The notes beneath the pieces were generated by a model that did not search any database, had not been told where the DNA came from, and saw nothing but the letters and a program-made list of their open reading frames with translations. This document shows, in pieces, positions 1 to 8,846 of a stretch of 64,000 nucleotides of DNA. The position numbers and the translations under genes are program-made. This DNA is from Paenibacillus pinihumi DSM 23905 = JCM 16419. GTDB lineage: Bacteria > Bacillota > Bacilli > Paenibacillales > Paenibacillaceae. How positions within the stretch are numbered: the first letter of the stretch is position 1; every line of letters begins with the position of its first letter. Location of the stretch: assembly GCF_000422505.1 (NCBI RefSeq), contig NZ_KE383864.1, positions 478,381 through 542,380 on the forward strand, given 5' to 3'.

Positions 1-25
1 TCTTGCGTTCTTGAGTAATTGCCAT
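1..25 (-). CDS. rpsO: 30S ribosomal protein S15, N-terminal fragment
   Basis: Only the first eight codons are inside the window; they read MAITQERK, the usual start of bacterial S15. S15 binds 16S rRNA in the platform of the small subunit and nucleates its assembly. The ATG is at 23..25 and a perfect AGGAGGTG ribosome binding site lies at 33..40. The gene follows ribF, as in Bacillus subtilis, and has its own candidate promoter about 110 bases upstream. The rest of the gene lies off the left edge. Confidence 0.93.
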
Positions 26-40
26 CCTTTTTCACCTCCT

Positions 41-129
41 TGAATAGAAATCGCCAGCAGCCTCGCCGCCGATGGTGAGAGCGGTCGACCAAGCTACGGT
101 TCGTTATGAGCTGATATCAGCCCACAACG
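41..129 (-). ncRNA. candidate S15 autoregulatory leader of rpsO
   Basis: This is the roughly 90-base untranslated leader between the candidate rpsO promoter and its ribosome binding site. It holds a self-complementary block (GCTGATATCAGC, near 110..121) and further short complementary GC-rich stretches close to the start codon. S15 is known to repress its own mRNA in several bacteria, including Geobacillus, by binding a structured leader. That this leader does so is inference from position and folding potential; I could not match a consensus. Confidence 0.3.
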
Positions 130-135
130 TTTTCA

Positions 136-165
136 ATTATAACACATATGAAACCTGAAAGTAAA
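136..165 (-). promoter_or_regulatory. candidate sigma-A promoter of rpsO
   Basis: A perfect -10 box TATAAT (minus strand, 136..141) is preceded at 18 bases by TTTACT (160..165), four of six matches to TTGACA. It would start transcription near 129, about 105 bases before the rpsO ATG. A short TCCGG/CCGGA hairpin just after the ribF stop (168..181) may be a weak terminator. This fits an independently transcribed rpsO. Confidence 0.55.
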
Positions 166-182
166 TCTCCGGCATCCGGATA

Positions 183-1172
183 TTACTGTCCCCCGGCTGG
201 ACTCGCAGCCCGCGCTTCGGCCAGTAAAGGCGCCGTAATCTTGCGGGCTGTATCAGCATCACTGCCAATCTGGGCGATAAGCTCTTGCACAGAAGCAAAA
301 CGCTGCTCCGCACGAATAAAGGACAGAACATCAATCTCTACAGTCTGACCGTAAATATCACGGTCAAAATCAAAGATATGAACTTCGAAGGTCGGTGCAG
401 AGAGACCTGTTTCAAATGTAGGTTTGAAGCCAACGTTCATCACTCCGCTGAACACTTCTTCTCCCGTATGAAACAGTACCGCGTAGACGCCAAGTTTCGG
501 GGTGGCATAATTTCCGATCGGAGCTACATTTGCAGTGGGAAATCCGATCGTTCTGCCTCGTTTATCCCCGTGCTCTACAGTACCGGTAATCCGGTAAGAC
601 CTGCCCAGCAGAAACGCAGCCTCATCCATGTTACCTGCCGAAATAAACTGGCGAATGCGCGTACTGCTTACCTTGGATTCCTTAAGGTGGAACGGGTCTA
701 CAATATCAACCTGCAAAAAGGTGGCTCCCAGCTTGCTCAGCACTTCAGGCGTTCCCAAGCCGCGATGGCCAAAAGAGAAGTCAAAGCCGACAACGGCCCG
801 CTTCACCTGCAGCTCACGCAATACCTCCTCTACGAACTGCTCTGGAGAAATTGCGGCAAACAGGGAATCAAAATGAAAAATATAAGCCGTATCAATACCC
901 AAGCGTTCAAACTGCTCCAGCTTCTCCTGAAGAGGTGTCAAACATGAAACCCTCTGTCCTGCCTGACCGAGCACATCACGGGGATGCGGGTCGAAGGTCA
1001 TAACGGCTGCTTTCAGTCCAGCTTTACGCGCCTCTGCTACTGCTTTGGCAATCACCTGCTGATGGCCAAGATGTACGCCGTCGAACTGTCCGATTGCCAG
1101 CACCTGCGGCTGACTTGTGCCCGGATGTCCGGACAATTCGGATAGCGGGTATCTTAATGATATAATCTCCAC
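183..1172 (-). CDS. ribF: bifunctional riboflavin kinase / FAD synthetase
   Basis: RibF (RibC in Bacillus) phosphorylates riboflavin to FMN and adenylates FMN to FAD in the cytoplasm. The 329-residue protein has the usual length. The N-terminal nucleotidyltransferase half carries the GxFDGxHxGH signature at about residues 28-37, and the C-terminal kinase half carries GxxRGRTIGFPTAN near residue 205. The start is GTG at 1172 with an AGGTGGG ribosome binding site. It follows truB by 51 bases and precedes rpsO, the order found in Bacillus. No FMN riboswitch is visible upstream, as expected for a gene inside the infB operon. Confidence 0.95.
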   Translation of the reverse strand: MEIISLRYPLSELSGHPGTSQPQVLAIGQFDGVHLGHQQVIAKAVAEARKAGLKAAVMTFDPHPRDVLGQAGQRVSCLTPLQEKLEQFERLGIDTAYIFHFDSLFAAISPEQFVEEVLRELQVKRAVVGFDFSFGHRGLGTPEVLSKLGATFLQVDIVDPFHLKESKVSSTRIRQFISAGNMDEAAFLLGRSYRITGTVEHGDKRGRTIGFPTANVAPIGNYATPKLGVYAVLFHTGEEVFSGVMNVGFKPTFETGLSAPTFEVHIFDFDRDIYGQTVEIDVLSFIRAEQRFASVQELIAQIGSDADTARKITAPLLAEARAASPAGGQ

Positions 1173-1223
1173 TGCTGTCCCACCTGCAATTCTATTGAAC
1201 TTGAGCTTACAAAGCCTTTATAT

Positions 1224-2126
1224 TTATGAGAATACCTTGACAGGCTTAACGATTCCTTCTTCCGGCACCACCTGAAAAATGCCCAAAAACTGGCCGGATC
1301 CCTCATATAGCCTGCACACCGCAAGCTCAGATGGTTCAGGCTGCAGCCTCTCAAGCCTGACTTTCTGGCCTTTGAGCAGCCGATCCGCCGAAACAGGATC
1401 AACCGTAAAGGCCGGCATATGGGCAAGCGCCCTGTCCGCTGGAAGCAGCCTTCCTTCAATCGTCCCTTGCTCCTGCAACTGCTCAATTTCCTCCAGCGTA
1501 AGACAATCCTGCTCTTTAAATCCTGCAGAGCTTGTCCGTGTCAGCTTCGCCATCGCGGCGGGAACGCCGAGCGCTTTCCCCAGATCGACGCACAGTGTAC
1601 GGATATAGGTCCCGCTGGAGCAGGTGACTGAAAATGTAATTTGCGGATACGGCTGTTCAAGCTCCGCAGAAAGCATAGCGGTCTCATAGATCGTTACTTT
1701 GCGGGGCTTGCGCTCAACAACTTTACCCTCACGGGCCAGCTCATACAGCCGTTTGCCGTTGATCTTAACAGCGGAATACATCGGCGGCGTCTGCTCAATC
1801 TCCCCGGTAAAGGAAGACAAAGCTTGGCTGATCTGGTCCAATGACAGCTGAATTGGTCCGGCATCCTGGGTTACATTCCCGCTCAAATCTTCTGTATCTG
1901 TAGCAATGCCAAACTGCAGCACCGCTTGATAACTTTTTGGCTGCTGCTGCATATATTCAACTACTCTCGTTGAGCGGCCGATACAGAGCGGCAGCACGCC
2001 GGTCACATCCGGGTCCAGTGTCCCTGCATGGCCGATCCGGCGTGTCCGCAGCAAGCGTCTCGCTTTGGCAACAACATCATGTGATGTCCAGCCGGCGGGC
2101 TTCCATACTGCCAAAATTCCATCCAT
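1224..2126 (-). CDS. truB: tRNA pseudouridine(55) synthase
   Basis: TruB converts U55 in the T-arm of nearly all tRNAs to pseudouridine and also acts as a tRNA folding chaperone. The 300-residue protein begins [17 protein letters not shown], typical of the family. It contains the catalytic-aspartate motif HAGTLDPDVTGVLP (about residues 33-46) and the GTYIRTL motif in the second half. The ATG overlaps the nrnA stop by one base (TAATG), which suggests translational coupling. It belongs to the rimP-nusA-infB transcription unit, where rRNA- and tRNA-related genes cluster. Confidence 0.96.
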   Translation of the reverse strand: MDGILAVWKPAGWTSHDVVAKARRLLRTRRIGHAGTLDPDVTGVLPLCIGRSTRVVEYMQQQPKSYQAVLQFGIATDTEDLSGNVTQDAGPIQLSLDQISQALSSFTGEIEQTPPMYSAVKINGKRLYELAREGKVVERKPRKVTIYETAMLSAELEQPYPQITFSVTCSSGTYIRTLCVDLGKALGVPAAMAKLTRTSSAGFKEQDCLTLEEIEQLQEQGTIEGRLLPADRALAHMPAFTVDPVSADRLLKGQKVRLERLQPEPSELAVCRLYEGSGQFLGIFQVVPEEGIVKPVKVFS

Positions 2127-3118
2127 TATACCAATACCCTTCTTACAGCATCCACAACCTTCGGCATTGCTTCAGGCAGTCCATACTCCAGCCGGCAGCC
2201 CGCAGCACGGACATGCCCGCCGCCGCCAAAGGATTGCGCAATCGCCGCTACATCAACCCTGCCTGCCGAACGGAGGCTTACCTTTGTCTGCCCGTCCATC
2301 GTTCCCTTGAACAGCATCCCGACTTCGACACCGTCAATATTGCGGGCGTAATTGACGAGTCCCTCCAGATCCTCCGGAACAGCCTGGGTCTCTTCCAGAT
2401 CAGCAGGCGTAATATACAGCCAGCCGATTTTGCCATCCTCGGTGAAGGCCAGCCTGGACAATCCGCGCTGCAGCAGCATCAGTTGCGGCCGGGTCATTTT
2501 CTCAAGCAGATGGTCTGCCAGATCATTTCCCTTGACCCCAAGCTTCAACAACTCCGCAGCAATCGACATGACATGTGGCGTAGTGTTCGCATAGCGAAAC
2601 CCGCCAGTATCAGTCATCAATCCGGTATAGATGGCAGTTGCTGCCTCCACATCCAAAGCGATGCCTGCATGTTCAATCAAATCATATAAAATTTCAACCG
2701 TCGCCGCGGCATCGGAGCGAATGACATTCACGCTGCCAAAGCCATCGTTCGTCGGATGGTGATCAATATTAAGAAGTGCTGTACCCGGCTGAAATGAGGA
2801 AGACACCTGTCCGATCCGCTTGTAATCCGCGCAATCGGTGCTGATAACACGGGAAAATCCCCATGGGGGCGCCTGTTCATTAAAGCGCTGGATCGAATCC
2901 GCCAAAGTCAAAAAACTCAGACGGGATGGAAGCTCACTCTCATTGACCAGTAAAAAGCGCTTGCCAAGCTTGTTCAGCAGCCAGCCGACTACAACAGTAG
3001 AGCTGATGGCATCGCCGTCAGGCTGAACGTGGGAGACGACCAGAAAGTCATCCCCTTCGTTCATAAAAGCCAGAGCAGCCTCCAGCTGCTGCCTGTATGC
3101 AGAGTCCTGCTCGGTCAT
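2126..3118 (-). CDS. nrnA: DHH-family oligoribonuclease / pAp phosphatase NrnA
   Basis: NrnA degrades nanoRNAs of 2-5 nucleotides from RNA turnover and dephosphorylates 3'-phosphoadenosine 5'-phosphate. The 330-residue protein has the DHH/DHHA1 layout: a metal-binding motif HVQPDGDA (about residues 30-37), a DHH triad at 119-121 and the C-terminal [11 protein letters not shown] substrate-binding motif. Its ATG overlaps the rbfA stop by four bases. In Bacillus subtilis nrnA (ytqI) lies elsewhere in the chromosome, but nrnA between rbfA and truB is common in other Firmicutes. The placement couples nanoRNA removal to translation and RNA-processing genes. Confidence 0.93.
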   Translation of the reverse strand: MTEQDSAYRQQLEAALAFMNEGDDFLVVSHVQPDGDAISSTVVVGWLLNKLGKRFLLVNESELPSRLSFLTLADSIQRFNEQAPPWGFSRVISTDCADYKRIGQVSSSFQPGTALLNIDHHPTNDGFGSVNVIRSDAAATVEILYDLIEHAGIALDVEAATAIYTGLMTDTGGFRYANTTPHVMSIAAELLKLGVKGNDLADHLLEKMTRPQLMLLQRGLSRLAFTEDGKIGWLYITPADLEETQAVPEDLEGLVNYARNIDGVEVGMLFKGTMDGQTKVSLRSAGRVDVAAIAQSFGGGGHVRAAGCRLEYGLPEAMPKVVDAVRRVLV

Positions 3119-3471
3119 ACTGAGCCGCCTTTGCTGTTAATTTGCTCCAGCAGCGCTTCAATATGGCTGCCGTATTCAATACTGCCATCAAATTTGAAGA
3201 TCAGCACAGGCGTATGGCGAAGCTTCATCCGCTTGCCAAGCTCGGAGCGGATGAAGCCCGTTCCTTTGCCCAGCGCCTTAAGCGTCTCTTCCTTTTGCTC
3301 TTCAGAGCCCAGAACACTCAAGAATACTTTTGCCTGGGACAAATCGCTGGTCACTTCAACACCGGTTACAGTGATAAAGCCGATGCGCGGGTCCTTCAAT
3401 TCCTGCTGGATAATGAGACTCAGCTCTTTTTTAATCTGCTCTCCTACCCGACCTACCCGAAAATTTGGCAT
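3115..3471 (-). CDS. rbfA: 30S ribosome-binding factor RbfA
   Basis: RbfA is a small KH-like fold protein that binds immature 30S subunits and helps mature the 16S rRNA 5' end, notably in the cold. The 118-residue length is normal. The N-terminus ([17 protein letters not shown]) and the central [16 protein letters not shown] stretch are typical. The ATG is preceded by GAGGTGAG. It lies seven bases after infB and overlaps nrnA by four bases. The ylxP gene that lies between infB and rbfA in B. subtilis is missing. Confidence 0.95.
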   Translation of the reverse strand: MPNFRVGRVGEQIKKELSLIIQQELKDPRIGFITVTGVEVTSDLSQAKVFLSVLGSEEQKEETLKALGKGTGFIRSELGKRMKLRHTPVLIFKFDGSIEYGSHIEALLEQINSKGGSV

Positions 3472-3478
3472 GCCTTAC

Positions 3479-6073
3479 TCACCTCTCTACCTTTTCCATA
3501 ACGAAGGCTTCGATGACGTCCCCTTCTTTCAGATCGTTGAAACGATCCAGGGTAATACCACACTCATAGCCTTGTGCAACGTCCTTGGCGTCATCCTTAA
3601 ACCGTTTGAGGGTATCGATTTTACCTTCAAATACAACAATGCCTGCACGAATCAGGCGGGCCTCTGCATTACGGGAGATTTTACCCGAAGTTACCATACA
3701 GCCTGCGATCGTTCCGACCTTGCTCACTTTAAAGATGTTGCGGACTTCGGCATGCCCGATCACGCTTTCCTTAAAGATCGGATCCAGCATCCCTTTCATA
3801 GCTTGCTCAATTTCATCAATTACACTATAAATTACACGGTGCAGACGGATATCCACCTTCTCTTGCTCTGCTGTTGTCATTGCCTGCGGCTCAGGACGTA
3901 CGTTAAAGCCGATTACAATGGCATTGGATGCTACAGCAAGGTTGATATCAGATTCTGTAATGGCACCGACACCATTATGAATAATTTTAACGCGTACACC
4001 TTCAATTTCGATCTTGTTCAGCGAGCCTTTGAGCGCCTCAAGCGATCCTTGAACGTCCGCCTTGATAATCACGAACAAGTCCTTGATCTCGCCATCCTTG
4101 ATATGCTGATACAGATCGTCGAGCGTAACCCGGGTATTCGAGCCAAGCTCAGTTTGACGATGTTTGATCGCACGGCGGTCCGCAATTGCACGGGCTTTAC
4201 GCTCGTCTTCGAATACGAGGAACGGATCTCCCGCCTGCGGCACCTCAGTCAGACCTGTAATCTCCACTGGCGTAGACGGGCCAGCTTCTTTCATCCGGCG
4301 GCCTTTATCATTAACCATCGCGCGCACACGTCCAAAACAGTTGCCTGCTACGAACGCATCACCCACGCTGAGGGAACCATGCTGTACCAAAATACGGGCA
4401 ACCGGACCTTTACCTTTATCCAGCTCCGCCTCCAGTACAGTACCTCTGGCGCGTTTGTTCGGATTTGCTTTATAGTCGTTCACTTCAGCTACGAGAAGAA
4501 TCATCTCGAGCAGTTCTTCAAGACCCATGCGCTGTTTTGCGGACAGGTTGACGAAAATGGTATCTCCGCCCCACTCTTCCGGTACGAGCTCATACTCGGT
4601 CAGTTCCTGCTTGATTTTATCCGGGTTAGCCTCCGGCTTATCAATTTTGTTCACCGCTACGATAATCGGGACGCCTGCCGCTTTGGCATGGTTGATCGCC
4701 TCGACCGTTTGCGGCATAACACCGTCATCCGCTGCAACAACGAGAATTGTAATATCAGTTACCTGGGCGCCGCGTGCACGCATTGTCGTAAATGCCTCGT
4801 GACCCGGAGTGTCCAGGAAAGTAATTTTCTTATGGTTGACTTCAACTTGGTAAGCACCAATATGCTGGGTAATGCCGCCTGCTTCGCCGCCGGTTACGTT
4901 CGTATGGCGGATTGCATCCAAAAGTGTTGTTTTACCATGGTCAACGTGACCCATAATGGTTACAACCGGAGGACGGCTCTCCAAATCGGCCTCATCATCT
5001 TTTTCCTCGATAGTTTCAAACTGATCCTCTTCAACCGGGATTTTGATTTCGACCTCTACCCCGAATTCGGTAGCTACGAGTTGAATAGCATCCAGATCAA
5101 GCTCCTGGTTGATGGTAGCCATTACACCAAGGAAGATCAGCTTCTTGATGACTTCTGAAGCGTCCTTATGCAAAAGCTTGGCCAGATCGCCAACGGTCAT
5201 ACTGCCGCGGACAATAATTTTCTTCGGCGTATTGTCAATTTTCTCACGGCGTTCCTGAAGAGGAGCATTACCGCGTCCGCGGTTATTTTTACCGCCACGA
5301 TTGTTGCCGCCACGGAAGTTTCCGCCCCCGCCTCTGCCATCATCAAAGCGCTTTTGACCTTGATTTTGTCCAGGTTTTGCTTTATTTCTATTATTGTTGT
5401 TGCTATTGCTATTATTGAATCTTCCTTGCTGGGTCCCGGTAGTTCCGGCACCTGCCGGACCTCCACTGCGTCCGCCGGCGGGTGCCGGACGGCTGTCATT
5501 GGTACGGGCAGGCTGCCCGGATCTGTTGCTGTCTGTACGCTGTCCTTGGCCTGTACTTGGACCGCCTTGTCCTGGACGTCTGTTGCCGCCTTGCTGGCCT
5601 CCGCCTTGAGCGCCTCCACGCGGCGCATTGTTTGTACGTGGTCCTCCGCCTTGTCCGGAACGCTGTCCTTGACCGGAGTTATTGGAACGATTTTGTCCCT
5701 GTGCTTGGCCTGACGGCCGCTGTGATTGGTTTGAGTTGGATTTGTTTTCTGTAGAATTCATAGGCTCCTGTGTATCTGTTTTATTTTTGTTTTTTTGCTG
5801 GTTTACATTGCCTTGCTGACCTGAAGCGGACGGTGCGGGAACGGAAGATACCGTTGCACCGGCCTCCTGGGCGCGCTTGGCTGCTGCATTAGACTTTATA
5901 TCTTTGAAAAAACCTTCCACCTTGCTCACCATTTCATTTTCCATGACACTCATATGGTTGTTAACCGGAAGGTTTAGTCTTTTTAAAATCGTAATGATTT
6001 CCTTGCTGCTCATATTGAGCGATTTTGCATATTCATAAACACGTAACTTGTCTTTGTTGTCCTGTTTAGTCAA
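3479..6073 (-). CDS. infB: translation initiation factor IF-2
   Basis: IF-2 is the GTPase that recruits fMet-tRNA to the 30S subunit and promotes subunit joining. The 864-residue protein begins with an IF2-N domain ([19 protein letters not shown]). A long low-complexity linker rich in Gly, Gln, Asn, Arg and Ser follows (about residues 65-270), then a second IF2-N domain. The G domain starts with GHVDHGKTT (about residue 375), with DTPGHEAF and NKID following. The start is TTG at 6073 with GGAGG nine bases upstream; it overlaps the end of the YlxQ gene by eight bases. The linker is disordered and its sequence is poorly conserved in this family. Confidence 0.97.
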   Translation of the reverse strand: MTKQDNKDKLRVYEYAKSLNMSSKEIITILKRLNLPVNNHMSVMENEMVSKVEGFFKDIKSNAAAKRAQEAGATVSSVPAPSASGQQGNVNQQKNKNKTDTQEPMNSTENKSNSNQSQRPSGQAQGQNRSNNSGQGQRSGQGGGPRTNNAPRGGAQGGGQQGGNRRPGQGGPSTGQGQRTDSNRSGQPARTNDSRPAPAGGRSGGPAGAGTTGTQQGRFNNSNSNNNNRNKAKPGQNQGQKRFDDGRGGGGNFRGGNNRGGKNNRGRGNAPLQERREKIDNTPKKIIVRGSMTVGDLAKLLHKDASEVIKKLIFLGVMATINQELDLDAIQLVATEFGVEVEIKIPVEEDQFETIEEKDDEADLESRPPVVTIMGHVDHGKTTLLDAIRHTNVTGGEAGGITQHIGAYQVEVNHKKITFLDTPGHEAFTTMRARGAQVTDITILVVAADDGVMPQTVEAINHAKAAGVPIIVAVNKIDKPEANPDKIKQELTEYELVPEEWGGDTIFVNLSAKQRMGLEELLEMILLVAEVNDYKANPNKRARGTVLEAELDKGKGPVARILVQHGSLSVGDAFVAGNCFGRVRAMVNDKGRRMKEAGPSTPVEITGLTEVPQAGDPFLVFEDERKARAIADRRAIKHRQTELGSNTRVTLDDLYQHIKDGEIKDLFVIIKADVQGSLEALKGSLNKIEIEGVRVKIIHNGVGAITESDINLAVASNAIVIGFNVRPEPQAMTTAEQEKVDIRLHRVIYSVIDEIEQAMKGMLDPIFKESVIGHAEVRNIFKVSKVGTIAGCMVTSGKISRNAEARLIRAGIVVFEGKIDTLKRFKDDAKDVAQGYECGITLDRFNDLKEGDVIEAFVMEKVER

Positions 6074-6395
6074 TATACTCCACCTCCGTTATAGACTTTA
6101 GCCCGCCTTCGATCATCGATGCAAAGCCCTGGTCGGTTACGGCAACGAGCACTCTCTCGGATTTGCCAATGGCATCCCCGATCGATTCTCTATCCAAAGC
6201 AACTACCATAGCAACGTTATAAGAATTGCACTTATCACGGAATTTTTTCTTTGTATTATCAGAAGCATCGCCGGCTACAAGAACCAGCTTTGCCTTCCCG
6301 CTGCGCACAGCCTTCAGCACGGTTTCGTCACCGGTAACCAGCTTCCCGGCGCGCATCGCCATGCCCAGACTGGATAACACTTTTTTCATTGTCAC
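6066..6395 (-). CDS. rplGA: L7Ae-family ribosomal protein YlxQ
   Basis: This 109-residue protein belongs to the L7Ae/L30e/S12e RNA-binding family that recognises kink-turns. Its position between ylxR and infB is diagnostic for YlxQ. The N-terminus [20 protein letters not shown] and the later [12 protein letters not shown] motif fit the fold. The reading frame opens with GTG at 6395 (GGGGG at suitable spacing), and an ATG two codons on is the alternative. It overlaps both neighbours by a few bases (GTGA with rnpM; eight bases with infB). A precise role beyond kink-turn RNA binding is not settled. Confidence 0.88.
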   Translation of the reverse strand: MTMKKVLSSLGMAMRAGKLVTGDETVLKAVRSGKAKLVLVAGDASDNTKKKFRDKCNSYNVAMVVALDRESIGDAIGKSERVLVAVTDQGFASMIEGGLKSITEVEYID

Positions 6396-6694
6396 TCTAA
6401 AGTCCCCCCGCCAGAGAGAAATTCATCCTGAACACGGATAAAATCCTGCTCAAGCTGGTCATAGATTTCCGGCTGGACGGTTACCTTCAATGCGCGGTCA
6501 AGTGCCTTGCTTTTTTTAGCAAGCTTAAAGCATTCCACTTTGCCGCACAGATAAGCGCCACGGCCGGCTTTTTTGCCAGTGAGGTCGATCAGGGTTTCCT
6601 CAGAAGGCGTGCGGACGACACGAATGAGCTCTTTTTTCGGCTTCATTTCCTGACAGGCCACACATTTGCGAAGCGGTATTTTTCTCTGCTTCAT
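6392..6694 (-). CDS. rnpM: RNase P modulator RnpM (YlxR family)
   Basis: This 100-residue DUF448/YlxR protein has the family signature: RKCVACQEMKPKKELIRV near the N-terminus with two cysteines (12 and 15), then GRGAYLCGKVECF around residues 45-57. YlxR of B. subtilis has been shown to bind the RNase P RNA and modulate the enzyme, hence RnpM. The gene sits between nusA and ylxQ, its near-universal position in Firmicutes. An 89-base gap separates it from nusA, and it has a GGGGGA ribosome binding site. Confidence 0.9.
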   Translation of the reverse strand: MKQRKIPLRKCVACQEMKPKKELIRVVRTPSEETLIDLTGKKAGRGAYLCGKVECFKLAKKSKALDRALKVTVQPEIYDQLEQDFIRVQDEFLSGGGTLE

Positions 6695-6783
6695 CGTTCA
6701 TTCCCCCTGGCATGACATAAGTTGATTTTCCGCAAGCATTAACCGGCTCATACCAAGCGGCAATCCGGCCGCTGGCCGCAAAA

Positions 6784-7881
6784 TCAGTCAATCGAAACGG
6801 AATCCTGATGCATTGCGTCGCCTTCCGTCCGCGGACGTCCGTACTCCTGCTCTGCCTGGGTCTCGCTCTTTATATCGATCTTCCAGCCTGTCAGCTTCGC
6901 TGCCAGACGGGCATTCTGTCCCTTGATACCGATTGCCAGCGAGAGCTGATAATCAGGCACGATAACACGAGCCATCTTCTCCTGCTCAAATACGATAACC
7001 TCAAGCACCTTGGAAGGGCTGAGCGCATTAGCCACGTAATCCTCCACAGATTCGGACCAGCGAACGATATCGATCTTCTCGCCCTTCAGCTCGGTTACAA
7101 TTGTTTGAACACGGAGTCCCTTCGGCCCTACGCAGGAGCCTACCGGGTCCACCTCTTCATTGCGGGAGTAAACCGCAATTTTAGAGCGGAAACCGGATTC
7201 ACGCGCTACCGAGCGAATCTCCACTACACCGTCATAGATTTCCGGAACTTCCAGCTCGAACAGGCGCTTGAGCAGGCCCGGGTGGGTACGCGACAAAATA
7301 ATCTGCGGCCCCTTCGTCGTGTTTTCCACCTTTGTGATAAAGGATTTGACACGATCGCCGTGCTTGAATTTGTCTGTCGGCATCAGCTCTGTCAGCGGAA
7401 GCACCGCCTCCACCTTGCCAAGGTCAACGAACAAATTGCGCGTATCTTGCCGCTGTACAATACCGTTTACGATATCTTCTTCCTTATCGATAAAGGCGTT
7501 GTAGATCAGTCCGCGCTCTGCTTCGCGAATGCGCTGGGTGACGACCTGTTTGGCAGTCTGGGCAGCGATCCGGCCGAAGTCGCGAGGCGTTACTTCAATC
7601 TCGGCAATGTCATCCAGATGATAGTGCGGATTGATTTCCCGGGCCGCTTCAACTGAAATTTCCAGTCTTGGATCCAGAACCTCTTCCACTACATTTTTGC
7701 GGGCATATACCTTTATAACCCCAGTGAAGCGGTTAATATCCACCCTTACATTTTGCGCCGTATTAAAATTGCGTTTATAGCTGGAAATAAGAGCCGCTTC
7801 GATCGCCTCGATCAGCACATCCTTGCTGATCCCCTTCTCCTTTTCAATTTCCGATAACGCTTCAATAAAATCCATGCTCAT
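6784..7881 (-). CDS. nusA: transcription termination/antitermination factor NusA
   Basis: NusA binds RNA polymerase and nascent RNA, modulating pausing, intrinsic termination and antitermination. The 365-residue form carries an N-terminal polymerase-binding domain, an S1 domain, then two KH domains (the GSCVGPKGLRVQTI and GIKGQNARLAAK loops). It lacks the C-terminal acidic repeats of E. coli, as is normal in Firmicutes. I chose the ATG at 7881 (MSMDFIEALSEIEKEKG) because the family begins there and GAGGAGGAA lies 12 bases upstream. The frame stays open for another 29 codons upstream, but these resemble no NusA. Confidence 0.95.
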   Translation of the reverse strand: MSMDFIEALSEIEKEKGISKDVLIEAIEAALISSYKRNFNTAQNVRVDINRFTGVIKVYARKNVVEEVLDPRLEISVEAAREINPHYHLDDIAEIEVTPRDFGRIAAQTAKQVVTQRIREAERGLIYNAFIDKEEDIVNGIVQRQDTRNLFVDLGKVEAVLPLTELMPTDKFKHGDRVKSFITKVENTTKGPQIILSRTHPGLLKRLFELEVPEIYDGVVEIRSVARESGFRSKIAVYSRNEEVDPVGSCVGPKGLRVQTIVTELKGEKIDIVRWSESVEDYVANALSPSKVLEVIVFEQEKMARVIVPDYQLSLAIGIKGQNARLAAKLTGWKIDIKSETQAEQEYGRPRTEGDAMHQDSVSID

Positions 7882-8059
7882 TGGAAATGAGTTCCTCCTC
7901 ATTAGACGGTCAGTTGTGAATCTGGGATGATGCGTTTTCCCTGTCAGCAGTGCGCTAATCAACCGCAAAGAGGGAGTCGCAGCATCTTACAGTTCAAATT
8001 ATTCACTTCTTGCGGGCGCAACCGGACTGCCTCCATCCTGTAAACAACCGGCCATTAAC

Positions 8060-8153
8060 GCCCCGAAATACAAGAATCTTTTACATTTGCTCGGGGCAAA
8101 TGATATAAACCCTAATATTTCAAGAAGAGCAGGCATTATCGCCTGCAGCTTCT
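8060..8153 (-). other. two hairpins in the long rimP-nusA intercistronic region
   Basis: The 281 bases between the rimP stop and the nusA start (7882..8162) contain no convincing gene. Just after rimP lies a hairpin at 8123..8153: GCAGGC/GCCTGC with a GATAAT loop, extended by AGAAG/CTTCT. It is followed by a second hairpin at 8060..8097 with GCCCCGA/TCGGGGC arms and a 24-base loop. Neither has a U-tract, so neither looks like a terminator. A seven-base direct repeat CCGGTTG follows. They may be processing or stability elements or a NusA-responsive leader; the function is unknown. Confidence 0.45.
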
Positions 8154-8162
8154 CTCGTTACT

Positions 8163-8624
8163 TTAAAATTGGATAGCCAGTCTTGCACTTGATACCTTGG
8201 TGTAAGGTATCGTATGCTTCTTCCTGCCTACCTCAATAACCACCTCTTCCCCGTCAAACGAACGAAGCCAGCCTTCGAATTCTTTCGTTTTGCCGATGGG
8301 TTCATAAGTGGTAAAAAAAACATATTCTCCAACCGCTGCGCGGACATCGTCCGCTTTTTTTAGCGGCCGCTCAGCACCTGGTGAGGAGACCTCAAGGAAA
8401 TAAGCGTCAGAAATCGGGTCATTCTGATCAAGCTGTTCGCTTAAATACTCGCTGATTTTGCCGCATTCATCAATATCAATGCCGCCTTCCTTGTCTGCAA
8501 AGACACGGAGGAACCAGCTTCCGCCTTCCTTGACGTATTCAATATCGACCAGTTCAAAGCCATGTTCGTCCAAATAAGGTTGAAGCATACCTTCGACAAC
8601 GGTTTTAATTTCGGATGTGCTCAA
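8163..8624 (-). CDS. rimP: ribosome maturation factor RimP
   Basis: RimP assists 30S maturation by aiding S12 incorporation and central pseudoknot formation. The 153-residue protein shows the family core GFELVDIEYVKEGGSWFLRV (about residues 18-37) and YFLEVSSPGAERPLKKADD (about 75-93). The start is TTG at 8624 with GGGAGG ten bases upstream. It is the first gene of the rimP-nusA-rnpM-rplGA-infB operon and has a strong promoter at 8734..8762 and a terminator-like leader hairpin, so the whole operon may be controlled here. Confidence 0.95.
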   Translation of the reverse strand: MSTSEIKTVVEGMLQPYLDEHGFELVDIEYVKEGGSWFLRVFADKEGGIDIDECGKISEYLSEQLDQNDPISDAYFLEVSSPGAERPLKKADDVRAAVGEYVFFTTYEPIGKTKEFEGWLRSFDGEEVVIEVGRKKHTIPYTKVSSARLAIQF

Positions 8625-8663
8625 ACGTAGAAAACCTCCCGGTTGTAATGCAAATTTAAGTAG

Positions 8664-8695
8664 ACAAAAGGTAAAGAGTGGGTTGCCCCACTCTT
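8664..8695 (-). promoter_or_regulatory. terminator-like hairpin in the rimP operon leader
   Basis: Between the promoter and rimP the transcript carries a perfect nine-base-pair stem (AAGAGTGGG/CCCACTCTT, 8674..8695) closed by a GCAA tetraloop, followed by TACCTTTTGTC. This resembles a weak intrinsic terminator and lies about 32 bases after the predicted start and 50 bases before the rimP TTG. Because nusA is in this operon, an attenuator sensitive to NusA is a reasonable hypothesis, but no alternative antiterminator stem was identified. Confidence 0.5.
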
Positions 8696-8733
8696 CTGCG
8701 CATTACTCTATCATCATCAGGATTACCAGAAAA

Positions 8734-8762
8734 ATTATACCATAATCACACTACAGTGACAA
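8734..8762 (-). promoter_or_regulatory. strong sigma-A promoter of the rimP-nusA-infB operon
   Basis: On the minus strand TTGTCA (8757..8762) and a perfect TATAAT (8734..8739) are separated by exactly 17 bases. The -10 is preceded by TGG, which makes an extended -10. Predicted start of transcription is near 8727. This is among the best promoter matches in the window and is placed to drive rimP through ribF. Confidence 0.8.
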
Positions 8763-8770
8763 GAAGGGAA

Positions 8771-8792
8771 TGAAAATGAGCGCTCATTTTCA
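8771..8792. repeat. 22-base perfect palindrome upstream of the rimP promoter
   Basis: The half-site TGAAAATGAGC (8771..8781) is followed at once by its exact reverse complement, giving a gapless 22-base palindrome eight bases upstream of the rimP -35 box. It could be a dimeric regulator's operator or part of the polC terminator. No U-tract follows it on the minus strand (TTCCCTTCTT), so an operator is the more interesting reading. Confidence 0.5.
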
Positions 8793-8821
8793 AAACGCCC
8801 TCTTTATCATGGAAAAGTAGC

Positions 8822-8844
8822 GCAGCCTTCCAAAATGAAGCTGC
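8822..8844 (-). terminator. probable polC terminator
   Basis: Directly after the polC stop the minus strand reads GCAGCTTC, a six-base loop, then GAAGGCTGC, forming an eight-pair stem with one bulged G. GCTACTTTTCC follows. It is a moderate intrinsic terminator and fits the fresh promoter that begins 60 bases later. Confidence 0.5.
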
Positions 8845-8846
8845 AT

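Noticed and set aside
3029-5158. A 709-codon open frame on the plus strand
   Set aside because: It is antisense to rbfA and infB, which have clear family matches; the long frame is a by-product of codon bias.
7882-7968. Extended N-terminus for NusA (29 more codons)
   Set aside because: The extra residues match no NusA and the known N-terminus begins at MSMDFIEAL.
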